Source: Gymnogyps californianus (taxonomy: Eukaryota; Chordata; Aves; Accipitriformes; Cathartidae). From it: a stretch of 64,000 nucleotides of DNA. The notes under the pieces were generated by a model. It ran no database searches. It had not been told where the DNA came from and saw only the letters and a list, made by a program, of their open reading frames with translations. The position numbers were made by a program, and so were the translations under genes. The stretch is from positions 12,586,428 through 12,650,427 of the forward strand of contig NC_059480.1 in assembly GCF_018139145.2 (NCBI RefSeq), written 5' to 3'. Of the stretch, positions 37,851 to 50,860 are shown in pieces (position 1 is the first letter of the stretch; each line of letters starts with the position of its first letter).

Positions 37851-40800
37851 TTGGTTCCTCTTAGCTGAAGAGGGTTTGAATCAACTGTTTCTATTTCCTA
37901 AAAGAATATCGTAGCAGGCAAGATACAGACCAGCCTGTGTTGAGGCCATGCTTTCTCTATTGAATCCTGCTACTGAGGCTGCACCATTGTGTAAGTGAGA
38001 ATGAAAGTGTGGGAAATGACAGTTGAAAAATATAGTCAATATGGACTACATATGTATGTATACATATATATTTTTTCATATTATTTTTATTCTTTCCTTA
38101 TATTTTAAGATTTAAGGCATTATTGAATTGAGTATCACAAATAATTAAACATAAAAGCTGTATCTTTATATTGCTTCTTTAAATTTGTGTAGCAACCTGT
38201 GGAACAATCAGATCCAGAGTTGCTTTATGTACGTTTTCATGGATCATTAACAAAGAGTATTTGCTGCATAGCACAAAGTATAAGTCTCTAGTTTAGCTAG
38301 AAGGACCGAGCCCTAAAGACCAATTACATCTTTATTCACTCCATTTCCCACTGATACTGGCTATGATACAAAGTATCAATAGCAGTTTAACTATGTCTTA
38401 GCAGACTGTATATATGTATTTTTTACATCTGAGTTTTAATTAAATGTGAATGAACCTGATATGCATTCATTTGTGCAGCAATTGTAATCACATTTTATGC
38501 ATTTGAAACTCTTGGATGCCTGCAGTACATGAAAAGCACTTTATGGGTACTTGCATTATTGCATATTTCATTATAATGTAATTCTATATTAGATATTCTA
38601 TTTATGCAGAATCCAAAAATAGTTTGTGCTGTGTAGCAATGCAAATTTCAGTGAATAATCCACAAAGAATTTCAAAGCCTTAACCATTTGTGACATGCAC
38701 TATTCTGTATCTTTAATGAGGACTCAACCTTTGAATAAATCATACTGGGCTTTTTTGAGTAAAAACCATTTCTGTGCTTCCTCATTAAAGAAGGGTCTAT
38801 CATTTCTTATCTTAATCACATTGAAAATATTAGGGCTTATCGTTACTGTTCAAAATTCTTCAAACTGACTTCGGATGTTCTGTCAACCGTTAAAGTGTAC
38901 ATCAGGTTTCCGTACTCTAAGGCTGTGCTCCCCCTTCCCACGTGACAGCTGATCACTGGAGAATGAGAAACCATAAGCAGTTTCATGACCAAGGCTATGT
39001 AGCATAGTGCAATAGCTGAGGAAAAATCTACTTTCCCCATACTCTTTTCTCAAGGAATCCAACTTAAATCAAAGTAGAGTAGAGGGAATTTCTTTCCCAC
39101 TAGTTTGGGGAAACAGTGGACATGAATAAGGATGCTCTGTTTTACCTAGTGTAACTGAGACTCTTAAGACACTGAAGCCAAAGACATGTCTGATAGAAGG
39201 CTTGAAGGTTGTGTATGTATTGACAGCTTCTCTTGTACTGGTGTAAAGACTAATGGACTACGGTTAAATTAATGATACTAGACTGGTGTAACAACTGCAG
39301 TTCAAATCATCTCTGACTTAAACCACAGGTCCTTAGCAGTGTACCAAACACAATACGAAACAAGGAAGGAACCTCTTCTTGAACTACTTATAGATGTTGC
39401 AAAGCTGGGGCTTTCTGTTCTTTAAAATAGGTAATACCGAGCAGAAGTTGGCTAATGAGGGTATAATAAATAACAATTTACTGTTTAAAACATCAAGATT
39501 ATGGTCAATGTCAATGCGTTATTTTAAGAAATTCCGTATTTCAAAAAGTGTAGAGAAATGCTTCATTTTTCAACTGGTTTTCCCTACTTCTACATCCAGA
39601 ATTAAATATTTAAAGTACCACAACATGGTAAAGAATCAGTTCAGAAAATCACCAGTTTGCTTTTAGCAGATTGAATGAAACACACCCTATAAATTTCTAA
39701 TGAACAGACAGCAAAACACTCAAAGTCCATCAGCACTGGCTGGGAACTTTATAGAATTTGAGTGAGATTTTACCATTCATAGCACAACTGTGTTCTCAGT
39801 ACATAATTACATGGAAGACCAAAAAAAAAAAAATCTGTAAAAATTGTCTGCATAAATAATACCTCCTTTGCAATAATTTTTAAAGAAATACTTAACAGAT
39901 TAAAACTTTTTTTATCAGGTATAATAGCACAAGTTAAAAAAAAATTTGACCAAAATCATCACACCAAAACACTTATTCCATTCTTTCATGTAATTAAGTA
40001 CACATTTCCTAACCTTCCGTGACAGTATTTCTTCCTTTTTGAAATAGCAGCTCCAGGACATTGAATCCACAAAATTTTGGTGGTATTTTCATGATCTTTT
40101 AGCTAAACTATATACACTTTTTCAAAGTTGTTATTTTATGATCTATCATTATTCTTCTCCCTCTGTGCACCTATATGACCAATTGTGACCAAGCCACAAA
40201 ATAAGCATCCAAAAATGTTCTGTGTTCCCACCTATTCCTCTACTGTTCACCTTTAGGAATGGCTCCTTCTTCTAAAAGTAGAAGTAACAAAGTTCATAAA
40301 ATAATTGTGCTGTCCCATGCTGTCAGAGACCAAACCCCCTCAGTCATAACATCTTCCTATGCCCCTCTGTCACTAAGAATGGAGAGTTACAGGTTTTATG
40401 GTTATGATGCTGGTATCAGAGTAGTAGAACTGGTGCCGTGATTGGAACTGCGGCTCATTTTCTTTATCTGTACGTCAAACTGGACTCTGTTTATGACAAC
40501 TAGATGCATACTGATAAAGTTCTAAAAATACCATCACCAAAATGTCTTCAGCTTCTGGGCCTGTAGGAGAAGATTATATAAATCTGAATGCTGTATTTAC
40601 TATGAGTAACTAAGTAGATCACACTGTGCAAAGAAGGTCAGGATGATAAGTTCTGTCAAATAGCCTTCACTGAGAAGTCCACAAACATGTTCAGCTGGAA
40701 GGAATGCTGCTAGCTTTACAGAAAAAACCTCTGCTAGGATGACTTAAATCTACAGAAATCAAGAGGTTCCTGAGTTCTAGGTCTATAAGAAAAATAAAAG

Positions 40801-41473
40801 GCCACAGCCTTGATTTTCAGAAGTGCTCTGCTGACTTTTTTAGGCATCTAAATTAAGACATTGTGTTCCTATGGGCACTATAATCTGACTTCGATTGTAC
40901 TTGAAGCTTGTAATGTAATGCAAGATGAAAAGCAGCCTTTGTCTCCCCTTTTTGGGACTTTTGCGTCCTCTAACAGTATTTAAAGTGAGCTCATAAGATG
41001 TGATGATCTGCTACAATACCTCATGCAAACTTGTAGTCAGCCCTGAATCAGTATTTTAATTCTTCTGATTTATCCTCTCCACCTTCCCTTAGCATGCCCT
41101 TGAGAAGAAGTGCTGAATTAAGCACTGGTACTAAGATTTGTTGATTCACAATATATTTGAATGCGTGATGATGCACGTGTTCTAGTGAGTCAGGCACCTA
41201 TTTCAATATCAGAAAATAGAAAATGGCTCTTGAGTTTCTCTGCTGCCAAGAATTGCGTTATTTTGAATCACTGATTGCCGGAGTGTTCTTAAAATTAGAG
41301 GCAAACAATTTTTTTTTTTCCTTGCACGTTTGCCTCAGCCTTGTTGGTAGTTCTGTGTTAGGGTGTGCTAAAGTAGTTTAACTCAACTCAAAACTGTCAT
41401 AGCCAACACAAACTAAGGATACCAACAGTACTTTTTCCAGAGCAACCACCTCAAATGGGAAGAATGCCAATAT

Positions 41474-41478
41474 ACAGA
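41474..41478. repeat. 5-bp target-site duplication (left) of the mini-LTR
   Basis: ACAGA lies directly before TGTCGTGG and matches 41559-41563 exactly. The length equals that at the full-size LTR, so both came from the same kind of integrase. Confidence 0.8.
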
Positions 41479-41558
41479 TGTCGTGGTTTAACCCCAGCCA
41501 ACAACTAAGCACCACGCAGCCGCTTCCCCCTCCCCCTGTCCCAGCCGAAACCAGGACA
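41479..41558 (-). mobile_element. 80-bp internally deleted LTR keeping both termini and target-site duplication
   Basis: The plus strand begins TGTCGTGGTTTAACCCCAGC and ends GCCGAAACCAGGACA, matching the two outer ends of the 585-base LTR at 34292. About 58 bases come from one end and about 22 from the other; roughly 500 bases between them, including the TATA region, are missing. The junction lies in a C-rich stretch near 41530-41542. ACAGA flanks the element on both sides (41474-41478 and 41559-41563), so it is one insertion and not two fragments brought together. Either a normal solo LTR later lost its middle, or an already shortened form was inserted. Sequence alone does not decide between these. 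Confidence 0.88.
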
Positions 41559-41563
41559 ACAGA
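41559..41563. repeat. 5-bp target-site duplication (right) of the mini-LTR
   Basis: ACAGA directly follows the terminal GGACA and matches 41474-41478. Confidence 0.8.
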
Positions 41564-41926
41564 CTAAGCTTCCAAATAAGACCTGTATTGAGGGCCTCAG
41601 CCACACTCACTGAAGGCATTCGAACGTGTCAGCGACTTTAAGAGTTTTGCATCCAGATATTAGTTTTCCATAAAAGAGCTCAATTCAAGAATACTTTCTA
41701 ATGGAAAATCATTAATGTGCCCTTTGGCATTCCTGGTAATAAGGATTCATACTGAATTCCTTTAGTCTCACAGCTTTTACAGGAATACCACTGTAATTTA
41801 ACATTAATAATAGAACCTTACTAGGAAGTATTACCAATTTCTTGCTTAGGTGATGTTAGGATTAGCAATATCTTGCTGTGACAATTGTTGCTGTAAAAGA
41901 AGTGCCATTTATAGATGGTATTACAT

Positions 41927-41944
41927 ATGCAGCATGTGCTGCAT
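41927..41944. repeat. Interrupted palindrome, 8-bp arms
   Basis: ATGCAGCA and TGCTGCAT flank the two-base spacer TG. The site lies about 360 bases from the mini-LTR, with no visible link to it. Confidence 0.65.
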
Positions 41945-44069
41945 GCATGTCCAAGCATTCTGATATGTGCTAAGTGACTGGAAAAGCAACAGTGAAATAT
42001 ACACATGCAGAAGAACATTTAAAACCACTTTAGATGTAATGCAAAGTAACTTTTTGCACATACAGGGCTATAAATGAAATAATGTGAGACTTGCAAGAAG
42101 GTTTAAGTTATGCTTGATTAAATCTGTGTTATAAGCTTCCGGTACTCTTATATCATACTTAGGTCTCCTGGGTGTTGTTAAGTATTGTCAGCCAACAAAC
42201 TATAATTTCATGCTTGAGTGGACTAATACAAGCCTCGGCTTCTGCTTCTTTGTATGTTCAGACTACAGTATGCTGTAATAATAAAGTGAGAAGGGGAGGA
42301 AAAAATAAAGCAAAATACAAAATTGTCACATGGAATAATAATTAATACTTATCAGTAAAATCAGATAATGGCTTGAGCTATAATTTGTTGAGGTCAATAA
42401 ACTGTGAGTCCATTTACTTCACTAGGCTTTAGATCAACTCCTTCAAGTTCTGTATTTTGATTTGACAGGTACTGTAACAGACAGCTATGCAGGTAGAAGT
42501 AAGCTGCAGAACTGGAAGGTGTTTTTTTAAATGTAGCAGTTTTTCTGGGTTGTGTCTTTTGTCCATGCTGGAACATTTGGCTCTTGGTTAATAGCTATTA
42601 ATATAGCACCTCTATATAAAATATGCCTATAAGAGGAATCCTCTGTACTTAGTTCTGTCTTGGTAGCATATATGTGCTGAATTTCTCTTATGCTAAAGTG
42701 TAAATCTTGACGCTGTCTAGTTTTAACATGCTACAGCTGTATACGGTGGCTTCATACAACTGAAAATAACATTAAGACTGTAAGTTGGATTGCCTGACTG
42801 AGGCCTTAGTTGTATGAAGTGCTGTGTGCTCTTGGTGGGACTTGTACGCATCCACTGGTGTGCTGATTAGCTTCAGAAATGGCCCTTGGTAAATCTGGGG
42901 GAATGGCTTGGATATTTCGGCCCTCGGGTGTAGTGCAAAGGTTCCTCAGGTCAGGGGACTGATCACTCACCCACAGGCAGGGACGAAGCACGCAGTGGTG
43001 CTTTGCAGAGAAAGGGGCTTCTTTAATGCCAGCCACTAAAACATACTGAAGGAAATTAGTCATACTCAGTCAAAAATTTTCAGATGTGTTATCTCTGTGT
43101 CTAAAGCGCAGGTTTGCTGAAATAAAAAGTCACTTTCAGCAGTGTTGTGGACACAAGCTTTACCTGTTTCCTGCCCCCTTCCCCTTTACTCCCCTGGCTC
43201 TGGCAAACCATGTGGAAGGCGCATTAACAGCCTCTGCTGAGTGCCCTGCAAAAGCCAGATTTCTTAGGGCTCTAGAGACTCCAGTTCCACTTCTCTACTT
43301 TTTTGTCAACTTTCTGACCTACTTGGTAGGCTACCAGACTCCTATGCAGTTGATGAGCCTTGGAAACATTTCAGAAATACTAAAAACAAAACACTTTTGA
43401 CTTTTAAAATGAGCGTTGGAGTTGTTTTGTACTGGAAAGATTAAAATGTTATATTTCTTCTATGAACAATTTTATTTTTAAATTTTAGAACTCCTTGTGG
43501 GGTGAGAATTGTAGTTTCTAGCTATTGCAGATTTTAATGCATTTTAATATATTTACATGAAAGAAACTGACATAGCTGCATAAAGACCCATGCATTTATA
43601 TTGGGGCCACTGGGGTCTGTGAAACTGTCTTTATACTCAGTTGAGGTCCTTGTTATCAAAAATTGAGAGAACCACTTGAACAGCACAAACAAAAGGTGTG
43701 CTACGTCAAATGAGCTAGGATGTTAAATTGAAAACCTGGTGACTCTACTCTGAGTTGTCTAGAATAAGCTGTAGGCCAGGTTCTGCCTTAGATGCCATGC
43801 AAAACTGTTACAAAAATCAATGACCATTTGATGCAAAGAACAGAAAATAGAACCTGGCCCAGCATGTCTCTGATGGATGACAACAAAGATTCGATAGCAG
43901 CTTACAAAATGTTGTGGGTTGGTGTGGTTTGGTTTTTTTTTTTTATTTTACTGTGAATCTCTTTTCACATTAAAGCACTTCCCCTTTTCTCAGATTGCAA
44001 CAATAATGACATGCTCTCCTTCTCCACTTGTCCCATGCCTGTACTGTTTAACTATTATTTTGAACATTG

Positions 44070-44091
44070 TTTTTTTTTTTTTTTTTTTTTT
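44070..44091. repeat. Poly-T tract, 22 bases
   Basis: An uninterrupted run of 22 T. On the minus strand it is A22, as left by a retroposed RNA. No recognisable gene copy or flanking direct repeat was found next to it, so a simple homopolymer is the safer label. Confidence 0.85.
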
Positions 44092-46559
44092 AAATCCCAT
44101 AAAGTTTCCCTTATGTGTCTCTTTGTATCTTCCTTTAAAGGCAAAAGCACTGCATGCTACTATGAAGGCTTTAAAGAAATCAAGAAATTTGATATAATGG
44201 CTTTGCTACCAGCGAAGTAAAACCTTTGGCAAAAAAAGTCCTCTTTGAGTGACTTAGTTTTTGTATTATCTTATATAAATATAAGAGATAAAATTAGACT
44301 ATGAAAAAGAATCTGATCTTTCTATTGTCTTCCCTTGTCAGTTCCTCTTCTCCCTAACTTCATTATTTTTTTTGCTTTTTTTTTGGCTTTAAACATGTAA
44401 ATAGACTTTTCTGCAATGTACTGAATCTTAGTGTCAGGATGAACAATCTAAATAGTAAAAATTTCAAACTTTATCTCCTTTTGATTATATTTTGTGGAAC
44501 CAAAATTCCTGCAGCTCCTTTCTTCCTTCAGGATCATGGTGGGGAAAGGGTGGGTTCAAAGACTTATATTTTGCAATAAAAATATCAAGAAACTATCACA
44601 AATAATCTTTACATATGTCTCTATGCAATGGAAGGGTGAAAAGGATCATGTGTCAAATATTGTAAAAGAACTAGAGATTTTTCATTTAACACTTTGTATT
44701 TAACTTTGCATTCATACTTGTTATTTAACTCATGTTTAGTAATTTTTTCTTGTAAAAATACCTGGACGTGAATGAGATTTTCAAAGAACTGACATGAGAG
44801 AAACTTTACAAATGAGAATGATTTTACTTGCATATTCAGTGTGGAATTGTTTAAGAACTATTTATCCAGGTTTCTTTCTGTGAATGGAGGACAAACTGAG
44901 GTCACTTATTATTCTGGTTAATCATTAGCCATGTTTATTTATTAGGTTAATTTGCAGAGTTTCAACAATCTTGCGTCCTTGGAAAGGGTCAGGAAATAGC
45001 ACCAAATCAGATATACTGATTATCTGTGCTGTAAAAAGAACAATGCGTTTTTCTAGATCATGTGCTTGAAAATGTGTTGTTGGAATGAGTTTTGAACCAA
45101 GTTCAGGGAATTGTCGCTATTGATAAAATACCTTCTGGGGACCCTGTACTGCTCAAGTTTGCAGTGTTTGAGAAAGCCTTATATACTTATGATATAGTCA
45201 GCTGCTCTTGTGTCATGTTCATGTTATGATATCGGCTATAACTCATTTACTAAGATTTGTGCTTTTCTCTCAGCTTTTATTATGATCTGCTTGTAACACC
45301 TGCAAAACTGATTCTTGTGCTCTATTGGGATATCTATGCTATGATGTCTGCCTTTCCTGCTAGTCAACTCTACGTTACTGTTTGTGTGGTACCTGAATTT
45401 GCTTACATTGCATTATCTGATGCTTCTTTGATTCATAATTAGACTGAAGTCTCTCTGAGATAAGTTTGTCTTTTCTCTGAAAACTGTCTAGCAAAATGAG
45501 GTTCTGGTCCAAAACTAGAACGCTATGTGCTATTTTGCTGTTGTCACCAAAGTGATAAAGAATACCAAATCAGAATATTAGTAATTAAAAAACTTTTAGT
45601 TCTCAGGCAGGTAAAAGAAAATGGTGTGCACGTGCGTGCTTACAGCCTCTTGTCTTTTCCTTCCAAAGATGTGTCTCTCTGATATGAGAGTGGCAAGCCA
45701 TCCCATAAAGAAAATTCAGCTGAAGACCACAAAATGCTGAATTTTTGATTGTCAGTTCACCCTGGAATGCACTTTTGCTTTTAGTAGCTTTTCCATTTTC
45801 TCACAGGCACAGAATAGTACTTATCTTACTTCATAGGCAGCCGTTATGCCTGTTTTATCCATGTACAAAGCGCAGGAGAAATAAAATGATAGGTGCGCTG
45901 ATAACTTAAGGAGGATAAACTTTTGGAGTCTACAAATAATGCAATTCCTTTTGGCTGATTGATTTTCAGGTAAGTGCAAAGGACACAAACAACCTTTTTT
46001 TTAAACTGAAAGGAATGCATGTGAATAATGGATAGCTGCAGTTCAAGTATAAACACTTTTAGAAGTTGCTTTATGGAGAATTGGCTCACTCTGTCCCAGA
46101 CTCCTGCGTCTATTCAGTGTAACTGAATGTTAGTTCCTCAGATTGAAAGGAAATCTCTAAAGAAGGAGAAAGCTCTCCTCCTCCTACTCTATTTGTGGCA
46201 GTGTGCATGTAAGCCACTCGAAAAGCAAAGCTCTGTGCAAGTTAGACAGCTACATTGCTATTTGGTAGCTTGGAGCAGTACCAAGGATGCAGTAGACCTG
46301 TCATTACAATACTTATAATACCCATACTAGCCAGCTAACAGCAATCATTGTATCTCTCTTGCTCCCTCTCACCCCTCACGTGTGCCAGAGATAGGCAGCA
46401 TTAGTGCTCTGGTCATGTTGTTTAGTATTGGAGGACCACATCACACGCAATCTCATCCTCACCCCATTGCCAGGAAAAAAAAAAAGATTAGACCTGGCTG
46501 CAGGTGGGCCCAAGGCCTGTGTCTTGCAATTTAACACTTAAATATTCAAAGAAACTTAC

Positions 46560-46631
46560 CGTGCATTTGAAGTCTTTGTCCCTCTTCCTTCCCTTCTTGC
46601 TTTCTTCTATTGTAATCTTGCACATGTTTTC
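46560..46631 (-). other. Lys-rich open segment with perfect donor, minus strand
   Basis: The minus strand ends TGCACG|GTAAGTTTC, a full-consensus donor core. The in-phase 72 bases before it read ENMCKITIEESKKGRKRDKD and four more residues, and start just after a TAACAG acceptor. The pyrimidine tract is poor, which is the main reason for doubt. The Lys-rich frame partly reflects a purine-rich tract. Confidence 0.13.
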
Positions 46632-49567
46632 CTGTTACGCAGTAACTATTTTTTCCTCAATGCAAGTTTCAGTGTGTACTATTAAAGCTCGTATCCTGCA
46701 ACGTAATGTTGGCTTCTCCTTATGAAGACGGTGAGCATTTATGGTTGGAAACATCTTAGCACATACATTATGCTCTTTTTTTCTTTTCATCTTCAGTTTC
46801 AGTTATTTTTGCACTTTTGTGTTTTAGTGTAGCAATTCCAAATCCTTCCTTCTCCTCTCAGTATACAGCATGAGAAGCTGGGAGAACAGTGTAGTCATCT
46901 TCCTGACTGAAGCTACAAAACAGCCAGCGAGAGCAAAAATGCCCCACATGAGGAAGTGAGAATTATATGAATACAGAGAGAGAAAGAAGCCTTAGTGGAC
47001 AAAAAGCCTTGTGTAAGATCAGATTGTGTTAAACCAGAAACAGCTGCAGAAGTTTAGTCTAAAGTAGCTGGAAAAACAGGTGAAGATTGTTTGCAAGACA
47101 CTTTTTATTATATTAATTTTACCTTCATTTTTAGCAGCAGATTGTAACTGGGAATACAGGCCTCTGTAGAGGAGGAATTCTAACTGTAGTCAGGTACACA
47201 ATGTCTTGGGACTAGGCAGGCAAAAAACAGTGATATTTGCTAGAGTAAGCAAGTAAAGAGGTTTGGGACTGAGAAGAGTTAAAAGCAAACTGCTACTAGC
47301 TGGGAGCAAAGTTACAGTTTTGTTGTGGGATGCTCTGGAATGGGACAACTTTGCTCACCATTTGTTTGAGCTCTGCCCTTAAATACACAGGTTCTTGCTC
47401 TTGCAGGATGAAATTTCTACCTACTTACTCATTTGTTAGTTAAACTTGGCTACATCTGCCTTGAAAAAAACAAACAACAATATAAAGCCTTGTATATAGT
47501 GCTGGATTATAGATCTTGTTTTTTCCCTTGATAAATTCTTGAAATACCTTTGTTTATTCCCTCACTTTTCTACTAGCCTTAAGTAGGATATTACAGCTTC
47601 AAATGGTAATGCATTGTAGGCTGTAAAAACAAAGAAGTTGAAATAAATTCACTGGAATTTACCTACTGTCAGATACCAAGTATTTTATTTTGCATTTTCC
47701 TTGTTTAAATTATTGAGATGAAAATCCAAGAGGATACCTCTAAGTACTTATATGATCTGTTCTTCATTTTTATTATTCCAATGTTAACATTTCTTAGCCT
47801 AGATTTTAGAGAACAGTATGTTTTTCTTAGATGTCAATACCTGATTCAAAGATACTTGCTTAAATGAAACAACCCTTATTGAACCCAGCTGGCTCTGGAT
47901 CAGGCTCCTACTGTTTCTTTCAGAATAAAAATAAAATTTGATTCTCAAACAATTTCAGGGTTTTTTTGTATAGTTCTACCCTAGCGTGGCACGTTGCCAT
48001 TGCCTAAGACCACTGAACTAAGTGGAAATCATTCATAAGGACAGCAAGGAACAGCAGAACTTTTTGATTTCCTCAGTGATATTTCCTCCCTCTTGCTTTT
48101 CCCTTGTGAAATAAATAGACGTAAGAGACGTTATTGCCAGAAGAGTAGGTAGATTTGTGTTAATGCCTAAAAGAAAATGTCAAACTATAGAAATGTCAAT
48201 CTTGTATGCTTTTGAAGTATATAACCAGATATATTATTATTTTGCTGTATCTTTTCTTTGAAAACTTTATTATAGTACTCTATGCAATCTTGTGTTGGGC
48301 ACAAATACTGTGCTACATGACAATTTCTTCTTCTAAATTTAGCAGTACAGCTTTAACATTAGGCAGGGAAAGGCAAAAGAACGTTTGGGTGGATAATTTC
48401 TCTCTCGCTGAAAAGAATGTCTTTCAGAAATAGTCATACTAAAGAAATGCTCAGAGCTGTGAGTCACAGCATTACTGGGTTGAACTATTATTCTGTGCAG
48501 GTATATGGGCATACATTTTCAGGATTAGTAAAATGTAGAAGTATTATTTGTAATAAAAATATATTTTAGGATAACGGCAGGGCTATAATCTCTGAAAATC
48601 TGAATTCTAAAGAAAGATTATGACTTGACTGGAACAGAGATTGACACTTAGGAATAAATTTGTTCTTTTAAGAATATTTTTTAAAAAATCACTTAAAATA
48701 TTTTCTTGAAATGCAAAAGACATGGAAATTAGACCTTCTAGAATAAAGCATCAGACACCCATATCCAAGATCTCTACCATACAGGCCTCAGTAGGAATGT
48801 GAATAGAAGCACAAAGGCTCAGGAATCCAGGGAACAGGAAGCGAGCTCCAGGGAAGTCCTGGGAGCTACATCTTCACAATGGGTGCATCTTTCTCTGTTT
48901 GTAAGAGGTGTGCGTAAACCAACATTGTCTTATTTTTACTTTCTCTTGGGTAGCTACTGCTTTCTGAATATGCAGGCAGGCAGCAGCCATTGGGCTGCTT
49001 CAGTCTCCAACCTCCTGGTTTCCCCAACGCAGAATTTATACCCTATCTGATTAATAACTGGATTAATTTTATTCTGGAATTTAAAAAGCTTAATTTATTT
49101 AAACCTATTGTCTGTATACTACTGTAGGGCAGAGCTTCTTAGCTTGTTCTCACTCCCCATAGTCTTAATCAGGAATGTACTACCACTGCACTGCCCAGCT
49201 TCTCCAGACCTTCTGTTTCTTTGAACTTTCAAACTTTCTTCTCCTTACTAAACATGTTAAAATAAATTACGCTTTTGTTTTTGTTTTTAAAATTATGATC
49301 ATTTTTGGATCCTTAAATATTTTGAAGGTGCCAGTAGTAATGCAACTATCATCTATGGCTTATAACAGAAAAGGATACTTATGGTCAAAGCCATACCATA
49401 TTCTGAACAGCCATGCACTCTCGGCTTTGGTTGTGTTTTTATCCAAGTTAGATACACTCTGCAAAACAAACAGATGAATAAAGTGAAAAGCATTTTTATA
49501 ACATAAATAAAACATGGAGTTCCAATATTAAAAATACATGTCAAACTGAATTACAATTAACTGCGCC

Positions 49568-49581
49568 TTTTTTTTTTTTTT
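49568..49581. repeat. Poly-T tract, 14 bases
   Basis: Uninterrupted T14 following CTGCGCC. No element is recognised on either side. Confidence 0.75.
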
Positions 49582-49917
49582 AATTTAAAAAGCTTCTTTG
49601 GCATACAGATGTCATCTCTGTGAACCAGTTCAGGAGCAAATTGGCTCATATAGCACATTTCTCATTGCTATATACTCATTGGAAGAGTGCAGCATTTACT
49701 TTTATTAATGATTCCAATTTTATTAAGCAGCTGAGAAGCACTATATTCTGAGATCAATAAAATGATATTTCGATTTAATTGCCATTGTGGGATTACTTCA
49801 GTTTACTCCTACAAGATCAGATGCTTTTTGTGTATGTCTAACAAAATGTCATTCCCAAAGGGATCGTGACATTCTAATAATTATGACACTACTTTCCTTT
49901 CTGTGCTTCTTTCCAAG

Positions 49918-49999
49918 GCGAGAGGAACACGACTTGAGTCAACAAGACTCAAAACGCTGCTTTCCATTCTGCAAACTAATTCTGGGGCGTGCTGCACAG
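49918..49999 (+). other. Exon-like segment, plus strand
   Basis: A strong pyrimidine tract and acceptor (CTTTCTGTGCTTCTTTCCAAG) precede 82 bases that end GCACAG|GTAGAT. It holds four CpGs in 82 bases, well above the local rate. Two frames are open; one reads REEHDLSQQDSKRCFPFCKL and continues in a 109-residue frame on both sides. It could be a noncoding-RNA exon or a chance pair. Confidence 0.18.
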
Positions 50000-50754
50000 G
50001 TAGATAGATGCACTGTCCTTTTACTCAGGGTCATAATTTGGAATAATACGTTAGAAAGAGTCAACTGTACAAAGACAGCTAGTTTGGTTGTACTCTGGGC
50101 ATCACATCAGTACTAGCGGAAGAATTAGTGGCAGGATGGAATTAGGGATGGGATTGCCAGTTCTCTAAGGATACTTCATTATAGTCTTGTTTGTGTTTTG
50201 CTGCAGGTTAGATTATTTTTTAATGGGAATATTTTTCTTTATGCAATTTTAAACCAATTTACCTAATAATTTTTATGTTTTAATCTAATAATACATTAAA
50301 AATGTAATTTTCTGTTATACATTAACATACATGTAAATTGGCTGATGATGATAATGTCAATGATCCTCAAAACTGTAAGGTCTAGTTCCAAGCCAACCTG
50401 CATATGGGAACTTTTACATTGATTTCACTGAGTTTTGAATAAGATTATATAGAGACAGAAACCATATTGTAGCTGTTATGATTTTGCTAATGTCAAAGGT
50501 GGTCACAGTGAACTTACAAATGCACCAAATAGGCCAAATATTATTAATGGGATCTGTTTCCTTGTTACTGAATTGAGTATTTTAGCAACTCCCCCTAGCA
50601 ACTGGGGAGGCTGGAGGCAGGAAGAAGATGGTACTAGTCCCTAACTGAGCAGCAGAACTCTCTTCTAAGCCCTTAATATCTAATAGTGCATTTTGGCAAG
50701 ACAGATACAGATTGGGTTGAAACATTTAAGCACGAAGTGTGATGGCAGACAAGG

Positions 50755-50860
50755 TCTATGTTAGGTCAGAACAACAAGAACACTGAAAGAAAGAGGGTGA
50801 AGGACTAGGGTGGACAGGGACAGAGATGAGAAAGAGGAGGACAGGCGTGGAAATAGACAT
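50755..50860. repeat. Purine-rich tract
   Basis: About 85 percent A plus G, including AAAGAAAGAGGGTGAAGG and GAGATGAGAAAGAGGAGG. No periodic unit is seen. Confidence 0.55.

Larger units (their letters stand above)
34882..41473. other. Noncoding stretch, no gene seen
   Basis: Unique AT-rich DNA between the two minus-strand LTR copies. It contains the palindrome at 36850, a loose SINE-head relic at 37805 and a TA-rich patch at 38049-38073. The 123-codon minus frame at 35324-35695 has no splice or family support. Confidence 0.55.
41564..49917. other. Noncoding stretch, no firm gene
   Basis: It holds the T22 tract and two weak minus-strand exon-like pieces (44762-44788, 27 bases reading FFENLIHVQ after a good acceptor; and 46560-46631). 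Nothing else is recognised. Confidence 0.5.

Noticed and set aside
38049..38073. TA-rich near-palindrome as a microsatellite or origin-like element
   Set aside because: Only a 12-base palindrome in AT-rich DNA; too short and too common to label.
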